DNA of 64,000 nucleotides from an uncultured Eubacteriales bacterium (lineage in GTDB: Bacteria > Bacillota > Clostridia > Lachnospirales > Lachnospiraceae): assembly GCA_949294665.1 (NCBI GenBank), contig CASFID010000025.1, positions 1 to 64,000 on the forward strand, given 5' to 3'. Under the pieces are notes generated by a model. That model saw only the letters and a list, made by a program, of their open reading frames with translations. It had not been told where the DNA came from and made no database searches. Numbering within the stretch: position 1 is the first letter of the stretch; every line of letters starts with the position of its first letter. Positions 28,101 through 34,569 of this stretch are shown here, piece after piece. Both the position numbers and the translations under genes were made by a program.

Positions 28101-28544
28101 GAGTTTGTTATCGACAAGACAGCTCCATCAGTAGTTATTACAGGTGTGGAGAACGGCGAACAGTACCGTGCGGACAGCCGCGATATGACGGTCAATGTAG
28201 CAGATAATATGGCGATGGGGACGGTGGATATCTACCTCGGGGACGGCATTACTCCGGACAAGAGCTATAAGGCATCTGAGATCGAGCGGACCGGCGGCGC
28301 GCTGACCTATACGATCGGCAATGCCGACGAGTTCCAGGATGTCCGTGCAGTTGCGAGAGACGCTGCCGGAAATGAGGCGGAGACAGAAGGAATCAGCGTT
28401 CTTGTAACCTCCAACCTGCTGATCCAGTATGTGAATAATACACCGCTTCTTGTGGGATCGATCATTGTAATCCTGCTGATCGCAGGAGGCGCCTGCTGGT
28501 ATTTCCTGATCTTTAAAAAGAAAAAGAATGAGCAGGCAAAATAA
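22194..28544 (+). CDS. Giant Ig-like repeat surface protein, membrane-anchored
   Basis: This 2116-residue protein has a signal peptide (about 1-36, ending TATAEA) and a BIG2-like domain (GQVTAVGSGSARITASYNGK). A long array of Ig-like modules follows. The clearest units start with D-x-T-x-P-x-I-x-V-x-Y at about residues 1009, 1158, 1541 and 1650, each continuing to an E-(K/R/H)-NF strand. A C-terminal membrane helix (LLVGSIIVILLIAGGACWYF) and a KKKK tail follow. There is no LPxTG motif. Length and position inside the T7SS locus suggest a stalk or adhesin. Codon use is AT-rich from about 22320 to 26790 and GC-rich on both sides, which points to exchange of the middle part. Confidence 0.8.
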   Translation: MKTKGRSWKERICALLLALAMVLTGMLPGSTATAEAAWGDPVDVEFKAIDSATGSELTDLTVIVKDSEEQEVGRIVFPNEENINTVSLTEGEEYSFEAIKTGYENASGEFTVESEKMDPVKINMAMSDIQIEQTGVIQYIGDSCQMTVKNPVAGAVYAWQSDNTEAVVVNENGQVTAVGSGSARITASYNGKVSNSILVASARISTAIGLELNAVPDGNNDIESVTCKVVGLPADATGTIKFTVGQEIQYVDVVSGTAEWTYYDQDALIGDVTFVAEYSGDWKYEGSSVPATLKGLYRTYELIFTDKTNSETTPRLFTNDMEASEEGVSFNIEVDADSEKGRKLSYFSSNEDIVRVDEETGKATIVGNGAAYITVKAAQNGYYLPSEKNYFIYSQKVLDISETAISTTPITERTYNGSTEVKVAGSISQTDLENLGIYTGDLDTTKGLSLEFTGDIEGKDVKDTPYDKVTIKSIDKISGTTLAGEEISLSNRIECTNYEGTELGASIKVVKRTVYLGTENFTIFYGDNVRKALRNQEGMVYAIDGELSGEDTGIVPGDVVDMSAFRATVLLPIYNVDVHESIIKPNMNSVQDTTNYHFVASQDNETLGDQYLGSLTVISKKLTLKQILDSINLYVEGGSLYTDENGNTWISGGTLKASFKNSESSTDEADAISSYYDKIILTVGRRDYNLCEEGFAAGDNTVKIDGKLSLQTNGWPPNSTPERSWSFTVDQTDPDFVFGDWAGKTKVSDTLFSAITFNNYQNTEYSIANVEWNDEDKADQATGTETVKQSGVKDWKYYVYKVDSDEQLNEENIHKVIESADWIDTTEDTDSIPVVTGKNGQLDSVQGNYVVLVKITDNVNNTAVYSSNGLILDVTEPTVSITQEDGTPFVSDTYYSDPISYKIALTDGNISSGLERVEIRLFVGDEEKECKKIQLDEKYVDSSSETGYTLDEIYDEETGLNSYDIFGEIKEEYCDSNNLRIEVTAYDQAWNADRPDQNCVTVSQALKCDLTKPEITVSYNNDTDVKNGKYFKSDRVMTIKYKEKNFIASGITFDVKAAADLDSVTLVKDVTLDELSDYGIKVGEKIEDNQSDRTWETYDNKRINTLTLTFNKDNEYYIVPHCADRAGNREDPDAVDYNIHKDVDKETAKIIKNEFVIDKTAPEISVSYTDGVEFTPLTYQPAEGEGVYRTKAVRATVTIDEKNFWLENENGEKEFNNQWNFDGTNGVNAKNENVDAVKSQDYLTTASENISSNWGSANEIRTNSEFLFLTDANYTFTFTYTDLAGNEAVYDPNYFTVDQTNPTGTINLDGDGEGAPDIPVWLESFLDVISFNIFRNHDYEVKFDSEDETSGIKSIEYYKSRMPLADENQVTSMNTWNLLGVQGTQAEKTGSFTVSPDEQFVVYAKLTDYAGHVTYLYPSRGAVADNTKPVITITNLSTPRNGIYKDDVTLHVDVTDPTNGNTYSGIESLWYEVTATGNVNESETTTLMNNSNNRVQSHQNWSGNIVIPADRYNSNDVRVTVHAVDFSGNRYDSETVQLSIDNTDPTIQVTYDLNSPLNERYYNATRTATVTVTERNFDESAVRFNITNTDGTMPSISGWSHSADSGVSDNATHTCYVTFAADGDYTLTLNTTDLAGNDSHYTQVDDFTIDQTDPTIQVSYDNNSDAENGYFNAERTATITVNEHNFNAAEVNAVITARLQGTGVSAPGLGSWSTRGDVHTTTVNFSADADYTFDIDYTDLAGNAAADYQGDTFTIDQTAPEVEFFDIVDKSANKDMVAPGVTYSDINYSENGVKLMLKGAKHDEKELTGTRTGIANGESIKMDDFARTKENDDLYTLTAAITDKAGNVTEQSVTFSVNRFGSVYVFSDDTEKLLDDYYAKEEQDLVVTEINVDTLVNNGISYGRDGELVNLEKGSDYTVRESGSDVSWKEYQYTIDKKNFEEEGHYTVTIDSEDRATNVQNNKVKDSDIEFVIDKTAPSVVITGVENGEQYRADSRDMTVNVADNMAMGTVDIYLGDGITPDKSYKASEIERTGGALTYTIGNADEFQDVRAVARDAAGNEAETEGISVLVTSNLLIQYVNNTPLLVGSIIVILLIAGGACWYFLIFKKKKNEQAK

Positions 28545-28653
28545 AAAATCAAGTTAGAAGAAAGGAAGTCAAGCTGTCTGAATAGGAATATTTGGGCAGC
28601 TTGCTTTGCAATTGTTACTGTGAATAGGAACATGCAACTGGGAGAAGAGAAGT

Positions 28654-30543
28654 ATGCTGCAGAACGGAGATGTTATTGACGGTATCTATCAGATTGTCCG
28701 GGAAATCGGAAAAGGCGGGACGGGAGTTATTTATCTCGGCTATCATCTGCGTCTTCAGAAGCAGGTGATCATCAAGCGGATCAAAGACAATGCTGCCGGA
28801 AGGATGAACGTGCGTGCGGAAGCTGATATTCTGAAACGGCTGCACCACACATATCTGCCGCAGGTTTTTGATTTCCTGATCGTTGGTTCCGGAATCTATA
28901 CTGTGATGGACTACATTCCTGGACATGATCTGCAGTATTATCTGGACAACGGATATCAATTCCCTGAGAGTACCATTCGGCTGTGGATGGCGGAGCTGTG
29001 CGACGTCCTGGATTATCTTCATTCGCAGAATCCGAGGATCCTGCACAGCGATATTAAGCCAGCAAATATCATGATCACTCCGGAAGGGCATGTCTGCCTG
29101 ATTGATTTCAATGTCTCGCTGGACGGAGAGACGTCCAAGGAGCTGCAAGGGATCAGCGTGAATTATGCTGCCCCGGAGCAGTACCGGTACGCGATGGACA
29201 AGCTGTACAAGGGAAGCAGCAGTGTTGAACTGGACGGCAGAATGGATATTTACAGCCTGGGAGCAGTCTTCTACCGGCTGATGACAGGATATTATTCAGA
29301 TCCGGAGAAGGGGGCGCCGTATCCGATCACGCAGATGGATATCCCGTACAGCGCCGGTCTGAAAGCTGTTGTCGAAAAAGCAATAGAAGTTCTTCCGAAC
29401 AGAAGATTTTCGTCCGCCCGGCGTATGGGAGAGGCTCTCCGGAATACAGAGAAGATGGACCCGGAATACAGGAAGTTTTCCTGGATGCAGATCCTGAGCG
29501 GGTTCGCCGGAGGAATCCTGGCGGTAACAGGCGTCCTTCTGATCTATATGGGAGTGGGGATCTGTCAGCAGGATTCCTGGAAGGAATCCTACCGGTCGCT
29601 CTACGAGGCGACGGAGGCGGGAGATGAGACCAGGATCGTGACGGAAGGTACGGCGATGCTCAATGATTTTCTCCTGAAAGGCTATATGAAGAGCCATCCG
29701 GAAGAGAAGGCGGAAGTGCTCCACGCGGTCGGGGACAGCTATTACCGGCAGGAGCAGTATGCGTCGGCAGCGCAGTATTATAAGGAAGCGCTGGATTCGG
29801 ATGAGGATGAAAGCAGTTATCTGCGGGATTACCTTGTGGCATCGGCGCGGGGCGGAAGCTATGTGGATGCGCAGGCAGCAGCGGCGCAGTATCCGTCAGC
29901 ACGGCTTGGAGATGCCGAACTCCGGCTGATCGAAGCGGAGAGCGATTATGCAAGAGGTGATTACGCAGGCGCCTTTTCCGGCGCGCAGGAAGCGCTCGGG
30001 ACGGCTTCCGACAGAGAACTGGAAGCAGATCTGTACGGGCTTATGGCGGATGCGGCGGCCGGAGAAGAGGACTATGAGAGGGCGGCAGAAGCTGCCGTGC
30101 AGGCGGCGCAGACAGATGACAGCGCCGAGCTGCTGAGAAAGGCGGGGAGCATGGCCTTTAACGCGGGCAATGAGGCGTCTGCGGATACGGTAAAAAGGTC
30201 CTGGTATGAGAAGTCTCTCTCATACTATGAGAGGCTCTGCGCAAGGGATGATCCGTCCTATGAGGACTGCCTGAACCGGGCGCTGGCGCTCCGCGCTCTG
30301 GGAAGATATGGAGAGAGCAGGAGCCGGCTTCAGGAGATGAGAAGAGAGTATCCTGAGGATTACAGAGTGCTGATGTGGATCTGTTATGACATTCTGGATG
30401 AGGCTGCTTCGGAAGGAGATTACAGTGATGTGGAGAGTGATCTCGGATTCGTCTATGATTCCTGCAGGCACATCTATGACGGGCAGGGAACAGAAGATGA
30501 GGATATGGAGAGACTGATCGGGATTGTAGAAGGAATGGAGTGA
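28654..30543 (+). CDS. Kinase-like membrane protein with altered HRD and DFG motifs and TPR-like repeats
   Basis: This 629-residue protein has a Hanks-type kinase domain (about 8-270) with GKGGTGVIY, Lys41 (VIIKRI) and Asn in KPANIM. The catalytic HRD is HSD (131-133) and DFG is DFN (151-153). A membrane helix follows at about 280-302, then an external helical region of TPR-like pairs (AQYYKEALDSD, DLYGLMADAAAGEEDYERAA). EssB/YukC of T7SSb are also membrane pseudokinases, so this may be the equivalent here; that is inference. It could still be active, since the catalytic Asp and Lys remain. It lies 109 nt after the giant surface gene. Confidence 0.78.
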   Translation: MLQNGDVIDGIYQIVREIGKGGTGVIYLGYHLRLQKQVIIKRIKDNAAGRMNVRAEADILKRLHHTYLPQVFDFLIVGSGIYTVMDYIPGHDLQYYLDNGYQFPESTIRLWMAELCDVLDYLHSQNPRILHSDIKPANIMITPEGHVCLIDFNVSLDGETSKELQGISVNYAAPEQYRYAMDKLYKGSSSVELDGRMDIYSLGAVFYRLMTGYYSDPEKGAPYPITQMDIPYSAGLKAVVEKAIEVLPNRRFSSARRMGEALRNTEKMDPEYRKFSWMQILSGFAGGILAVTGVLLIYMGVGICQQDSWKESYRSLYEATEAGDETRIVTEGTAMLNDFLLKGYMKSHPEEKAEVLHAVGDSYYRQEQYASAAQYYKEALDSDEDESSYLRDYLVASARGGSYVDAQAAAAQYPSARLGDAELRLIEAESDYARGDYAGAFSGAQEALGTASDRELEADLYGLMADAAAGEEDYERAAEAAVQAAQTDDSAELLRKAGSMAFNAGNEASADTVKRSWYEKSLSYYERLCARDDPSYEDCLNRALALRALGRYGESRSRLQEMRREYPEDYRVLMWICYDILDEAASEGDYSDVESDLGFVYDSCRHIYDGQGTEDEDMERLIGIVEGME

Positions 30544-30550
30544 GAGCAGA

Positions 30551-30682
30551 GTGGGAATCGTATTGATCGCAGCAGGTGTTATGCTGATCCTGCTGGCAGC
30601 AGGCGGATTTGCCGCGGTATACCGCATGTTGAGTCGGAAGAAGCAGGAGATAAAAGATGAGATCGCGAAGATCGGCGGTTAG
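30551..30682 (+). CDS. 43-residue single-helix membrane protein
   Basis: A GTG-started frame encodes 43 residues: one hydrophobic helix (MGIVLIAAGVMLILLAAGG) and a Lys/Glu-rich tail (SRKKQEIKDEIAKIGG). GGAG lies about 10 nt upstream, and the frame fills the 150-bp gap between the kinase-like gene and the next gene with only 7 and 13 nt left over. The topology resembles a positive-inside bitopic subunit. Its size and place would suit a minor T7SS membrane component such as EssA, but no homology can be claimed. Confidence 0.55.
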   Translation: MGIVLIAAGVMLILLAAGGFAAVYRMLSRKKQEIKDEIAKIGG

Positions 30683-30695
30683 AGGAGGAAAAAGA

Positions 30696-32276
30696 ATGGG
30701 AGAGAAACAGTCGAAGAGAAAAATGTGGATCGTTATCGGCGTCGGGGCACTGCTCCTTGTGATCGCCGCAGCGGCGGGAATCCTGGCAGTGAGCCATATG
30801 ATGAGCAGCCAGTCCTACAGCGAGTCGATCAAAACGGCGGAAAAGTATGTGCAGGAAGGAAACCTTGAGCAGGCGATAGTATCTTACCAAAATGCTATAG
30901 AAGAAATGCCGGAGGAGGAAGACGGGTATATGGGGCTTGCAGACGTCTATCTGCAGCAGGATGAGACGTCTTCTGCCAAAGTCATCCTGAAGAAGGGATA
31001 TCTTATCACGGATTCTCCGAAGATCCGCTACATGCTTGATGGGATTGAGGACGGTACATATCAGGTCAGGCTGATCGGAGATCCCAAACCGGAAAAAGAG
31101 ACGATGGAATACAAGGGAGAGTTCGGCTGGAATGTCTCTTTCCTTCAGCAGCTTCAGAACTTCAGCTACCAGGATTTCCAGACAGAGTACGGAAGCTCTC
31201 CGGATATCGTCGAGGTGTCGAAGGGAGAACTGGAGGTCGTTCACCCGGATCTTGCCGCGACTTGTTACTATTCCAATACGGCTGAACACGACGACATTGT
31301 GGATGTGAGTAAAGAACGGCCGGATCCATCAGGAATGCCGGAGAAGGTTACTCTGGATTCTCTGTCTCTGCTTTTTAACAATTTCTCCGGATCTGTAACT
31401 CTGGACAAGCTGCAGAAGCTTTCCAGTACAAAGGTGGAACCGGTCAAGACGAAAGAGCGCACTTATGTCGAGCTGACGACAGGAAGCCTGGAAATCTATG
31501 TTGAGACAGATGAGGCGGGAAATATTGTTTCGGGTGATGCGTGGAATGAGATCATTCTCACGGATGCCAATAAATACAGAGAGAAGAAAGGAATTGTGGC
31601 GGGAGTCGTGATCGACGCAGTGAGCGGAGAGGGAGTCCCGGGCGCAAAGGTTGAGTTTACCGCGCGGCAGGATGCTTCCCATTCTGACAGCGTATTGACC
31701 GGAAGCGACGGTGCGTTCAGCCTGGAGCTGGATGCGGATCAATACGATGTATCGATTACTGCCGACGGATATGTTGAAGAAGAGTTCGAGTTTGAAGTAG
31801 AGGAGAATAAGAACTACAGCGGCGAACAGTTTGTCATCTCTCCGTCGCTGGCGGAAGGCACCGCGCGTATTGTCCTTGAGTGGGGAGCGGAACCGCAGGA
31901 TCTGGATTCCTATCTGACAGGAGAGACAGACAGCGGGACAGATGTGTCCGTGTCATTTTCAGATAAGACCTGTTCCTCAGGAAGCGAAACAATTGCCGAG
32001 CTGGATGTCGATGATACGACAGGATACGGACCGGAGACGATTACACTGTACGATCTAAATGGCGTATACCGATATACAGTAAAAGACTTCCGAAGAACCG
32101 GAACTTTGCAGCAGTACGGAGCTACTGTTAAGGTGTACCTGCCAGGACAGGCTCAGCCGGAAGTGATTACGGTTGCACCGAATGCAGGAATTGTAAATAT
32201 ATGGGAAGTGTTTGAACTAGACCATGGAGAGCTTCACATACTTAACCGGGCTGGGAATGAAAACTCTACGAGATAA
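30696..32276 (+). CDS. Membrane protein with TPR, carboxypeptidase-regulatory-like and YfaP/DUF2135-like domains
   Basis: This 526-residue protein has a membrane helix at about 10-32 and a short TPR stretch (YVQEGNLEQAIVSYQNAIEE). A central region is followed by a carboxypeptidase-regulatory-like beta-sandwich (about 312-385, GVVIDAVSGEGVPGAKVEFT). A C-terminal domain (LEWGAEPQDLDSYLTG ... RYTVKDF) resembles YfaP/DUF2135. The bulk is outside the membrane. I start at ATG 30696 behind AGAGGAGG. It lies between the kinase-like gene and the FHA/ATPase genes and is probably part of the membrane complex or a cell-wall-facing structural subunit. Confidence 0.72.
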   Translation: MGEKQSKRKMWIVIGVGALLLVIAAAAGILAVSHMMSSQSYSESIKTAEKYVQEGNLEQAIVSYQNAIEEMPEEEDGYMGLADVYLQQDETSSAKVILKKGYLITDSPKIRYMLDGIEDGTYQVRLIGDPKPEKETMEYKGEFGWNVSFLQQLQNFSYQDFQTEYGSSPDIVEVSKGELEVVHPDLAATCYYSNTAEHDDIVDVSKERPDPSGMPEKVTLDSLSLLFNNFSGSVTLDKLQKLSSTKVEPVKTKERTYVELTTGSLEIYVETDEAGNIVSGDAWNEIILTDANKYREKKGIVAGVVIDAVSGEGVPGAKVEFTARQDASHSDSVLTGSDGAFSLELDADQYDVSITADGYVEEEFEFEVEENKNYSGEQFVISPSLAEGTARIVLEWGAEPQDLDSYLTGETDSGTDVSVSFSDKTCSSGSETIAELDVDDTTGYGPETITLYDLNGVYRYTVKDFRRTGTLQQYGATVKVYLPGQAQPEVITVAPNAGIVNIWEVFELDHGELHILNRAGNENSTR

Positions 32277-32300
32277 AAATTAAGAAGGATACAGGGCAGA

Positions 32301-33215
32301 ATGATGGAAAGACAGGATGAGAACAGAGCTTACACAGAACTGAAATGCGGCGACAACATTGCATACATATTGAAGGACAACAGTATGTTCCTGACAACAG
32401 AATACAAGGTGCTTCAGAGCCAAACAGGAGGCTGCTTCCTGCGGAGCATGAAGATGCTGTATAACGGCAGGATACAGCTGTACTACATGACGGATTCGTG
32501 GAGACCGCTCTCAGCCCTTCTTCCTCTGCTGTCCTCAGACAGATTCCTGGCGGTGGCGTCAAGCCTTCTGTCTGCGGTCGAGGAAGTGAAGAACAACGGA
32601 TTTCTCTCATGCAGGAATCTTGAACTGTCAGGCGACCGGATCTATGTTGATATGAATACCTCTAAAGTCAGGCTTATCTATCTTCCGGTCAGCGTTCCGG
32701 TATTTCAGGACGAGACTGCGTTCGAGACGGAACTGAGAGCTGAGCTTCTCAGGGAGGTGAACCAGAGGGAGGACAGAACGCTTCCGGAGATGGTAAGGCT
32801 GGCGGAGAACCTTTCAGACGGGACGCTCTCCCTGGGGGATCTCGGACGTGTGATGAGAGGAGAGACAGTCAGACCGAGGAAGGAGCCGGAGCCTCCGCAG
32901 CATATAGGCGCCGGAACACTGTATCTCGTGGCGATGAATGCTCCTGTGCGTGCGGAGGTCAAGGTGACGAAGGATGAATTTGTGATCGGCAAGAATCCGG
33001 CTGCGGTAGACGCCGCGCTTACATTCAGCAAAATGATCAGCCGTGTCCACTGCAAGATCAGCCGGAGCGGCAGCGGGTATACGGTCATGGATCTGAACAG
33101 CTCGAACGGGACTTTTGTCAATCGGCAGCGTCTTACTCCGCAGAGACCATATTCTGTGAAGAACGGAGATGTAGTCCGGATCGCATCGACAGATTTTCAG
33201 GTGATCATCAGATAA
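32301..33215 (+). CDS. DUF6382-FHA protein (EssB-like pseudokinase candidate)
   Basis: This 304-residue cytoplasmic protein has a DUF6382 region (about 5-180) and a C-terminal FHA domain (about 210-304: FVIGKNPAA, SRVHCKI, SSNGTFVNRQ). The first part keeps a pattern like a kinase C-lobe, with a helix, then GFLSCRNLELSGDRIYVD and VRLIYLPV, but no catalytic residues; this resembles the EssB/YukC pseudokinase layout. The family is common next to kinases and EssC in Lachnospiraceae. The FHA half could dock on phosphorylated ETTLL proteins. It lies 13 nt before the ATPase gene. Confidence 0.75.
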   Translation: MMERQDENRAYTELKCGDNIAYILKDNSMFLTTEYKVLQSQTGGCFLRSMKMLYNGRIQLYYMTDSWRPLSALLPLLSSDRFLAVASSLLSAVEEVKNNGFLSCRNLELSGDRIYVDMNTSKVRLIYLPVSVPVFQDETAFETELRAELLREVNQREDRTLPEMVRLAENLSDGTLSLGDLGRVMRGETVRPRKEPEPPQHIGAGTLYLVAMNAPVRAEVKVTKDEFVIGKNPAAVDAALTFSKMISRVHCKISRSGSGYTVMDLNSSNGTFVNRQRLTPQRPYSVKNGDVVRIASTDFQVIIR

Positions 33216-33228
33216 GGAGAATACAGCA

Positions 33229-34287
33229 GTGGCAAAACCGAGAATTATCATAGCAGACACAGATATCAATTATATCATTCCCCTTCAGGCAAAATTCGCG
33301 GAGGAATATCCCAACGAGACAGACCTTGAGATCATAACGGACGCGGATTATTTTGCAAAGCTTTTCTCCACGCCTCAGAAGGCAGATATCCTGATCGTGT
33401 CGGATCAGCTCTACAGCGGAAAGCTGCGGCGGCACGATATAGGAAGGCTTTTTGTCATGATGGAGAAGTATGAGGAAGGGATGACGGATGAACTCTCGAT
33501 CAACCGTCTCTTCAAATATACCAGTATCAGGGAGATCTTTACCGAGATCGTCGGGAAGAGCTCAGAGATATTGAATGTCAGCACTCACAGGAAAAAAACG
33601 TGTCAGATCATCCTCGTCTGCTCGGCGGCTGGGGGCGTCGGAAAGACGACTGTGGCGCTGGGGCTTGCCGGATGCCTGACGGGAAATTATAAGAAGGTTC
33701 TCTATATAGATGCAGAGCGGATGCAGGTGTTCCAGCATCATCTGAATAACAGCGGGCCGGTTCTGGCGCAGGATGTATATATGCATCTCGCGGATCCGAA
33801 GGATTCGGTCTATCAGGAGATCAGCCATGTGATCCGCAGGGAGAAATTCAGCTATCTTCCGCCCTTTAAGGCGCCGCTTATGTCTCTGGGGCTGCAGTAT
33901 TCAGTCTATGGGAGAATCGCGGAATCGGCAAAGAAAACGGAAGAATATGATTTTATTATCATAGACACAGACTCGGTGTTTGACGAGGAGAAAGCACGGC
34001 TTCTCGGGGAAGCGGATAAAGTGGTGGTTGTGACGAGACAGACGAAGGACTCTGTCTTTGCGACCGAGACGCTTGTGTCCAACATCAACGGCGTGAGCAG
34101 TGAAAAGTATTTCTTCATCTGTAATGATTTCCGGAAAGACGAGGAAAATTTCCTTACATCGCCGGAGATGCCGGTGCGGTTCCATGTAAACGAATATATC
34201 GATCATTTTTCCCAGGGAGGCAATTTTACCCTGGAAGAGCTTGCACATAATATGGGAATACAGAAAACGGCCTTTCTGGTCATGTAG
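33229..34287 (+). CDS. CpaE/MinD-like P-loop ATPase with pseudo-receiver domain
   Basis: This 352-residue protein has an N-terminal receiver-like domain (1-65, IIIADTDINY, ILIVSDQLYS) and a MinD/ParA-type ATPase (125-352). Walker A is AAGGVGKTT (133-141); the signature Lys of MinD/ParA (KGG) is Ala here. A DxD-like switch lies at FIIIDTDSVFD. The layout matches CpaE, which places pilus machines. In ESX systems a MinD-like protein (EspI) is also found. A role in placing or priming the secretion complex is inferred. The start is GTG 33229 after AAGGAGA. Confidence 0.82.
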   Translation: MAKPRIIIADTDINYIIPLQAKFAEEYPNETDLEIITDADYFAKLFSTPQKADILIVSDQLYSGKLRRHDIGRLFVMMEKYEEGMTDELSINRLFKYTSIREIFTEIVGKSSEILNVSTHRKKTCQIILVCSAAGGVGKTTVALGLAGCLTGNYKKVLYIDAERMQVFQHHLNNSGPVLAQDVYMHLADPKDSVYQEISHVIRREKFSYLPPFKAPLMSLGLQYSVYGRIAESAKKTEEYDFIIIDTDSVFDEEKARLLGEADKVVVVTRQTKDSVFATETLVSNINGVSSEKYFFICNDFRKDEENFLTSPEMPVRFHVNEYIDHFSQGGNFTLEELAHNMGIQKTAFLVM

Positions 34288-34302
34288 CGGTGAGGTGAGA
34301 GG

Positions 34303-34557
34303 ATGGAAAAAGAAACAGCGGTGATCATATTTAACATCATTCAGAGAGAATTTTCGGCGGATCTGGAAGTCCCTCTGGAAATTACGGCAAATGAGCTCGT
34401 ACTGGCGCTGAACACGGCGTACGGCCTGGGAATCGACACGACGGATATCAAGAACTGTTACCTGAAATCAGAGAATCCAATCGCGCTCCTTCGGGGGAAC
34501 AAGACACTGAAGGAATTTGGGATCAGAAACGGCAGTATCGTCAACTTTACAGAATAG
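34303..34557 (+). CDS. esaB: EsaB/YukD ubiquitin-like T7SS protein
   Basis: This 84-residue protein has a beta-grasp, ubiquitin-like pattern (AVIIFNIIQREFSADLEVPL ... LKEFGIRNGSIVNFT). YukD/EsaB is a standard cytoplasmic component or regulator of T7SSb and always lies near EssC; here it is 12 nt upstream. No diglycine tail is present, as in other EsaB proteins. Confidence 0.85.
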   Translation: MEKETAVIIFNIIQREFSADLEVPLEITANELVLALNTAYGLGIDTTDIKNCYLKSENPIALLRGNKTLKEFGIRNGSIVNFTE

Positions 34558-34569
34558 GAGAGGCGGGGA

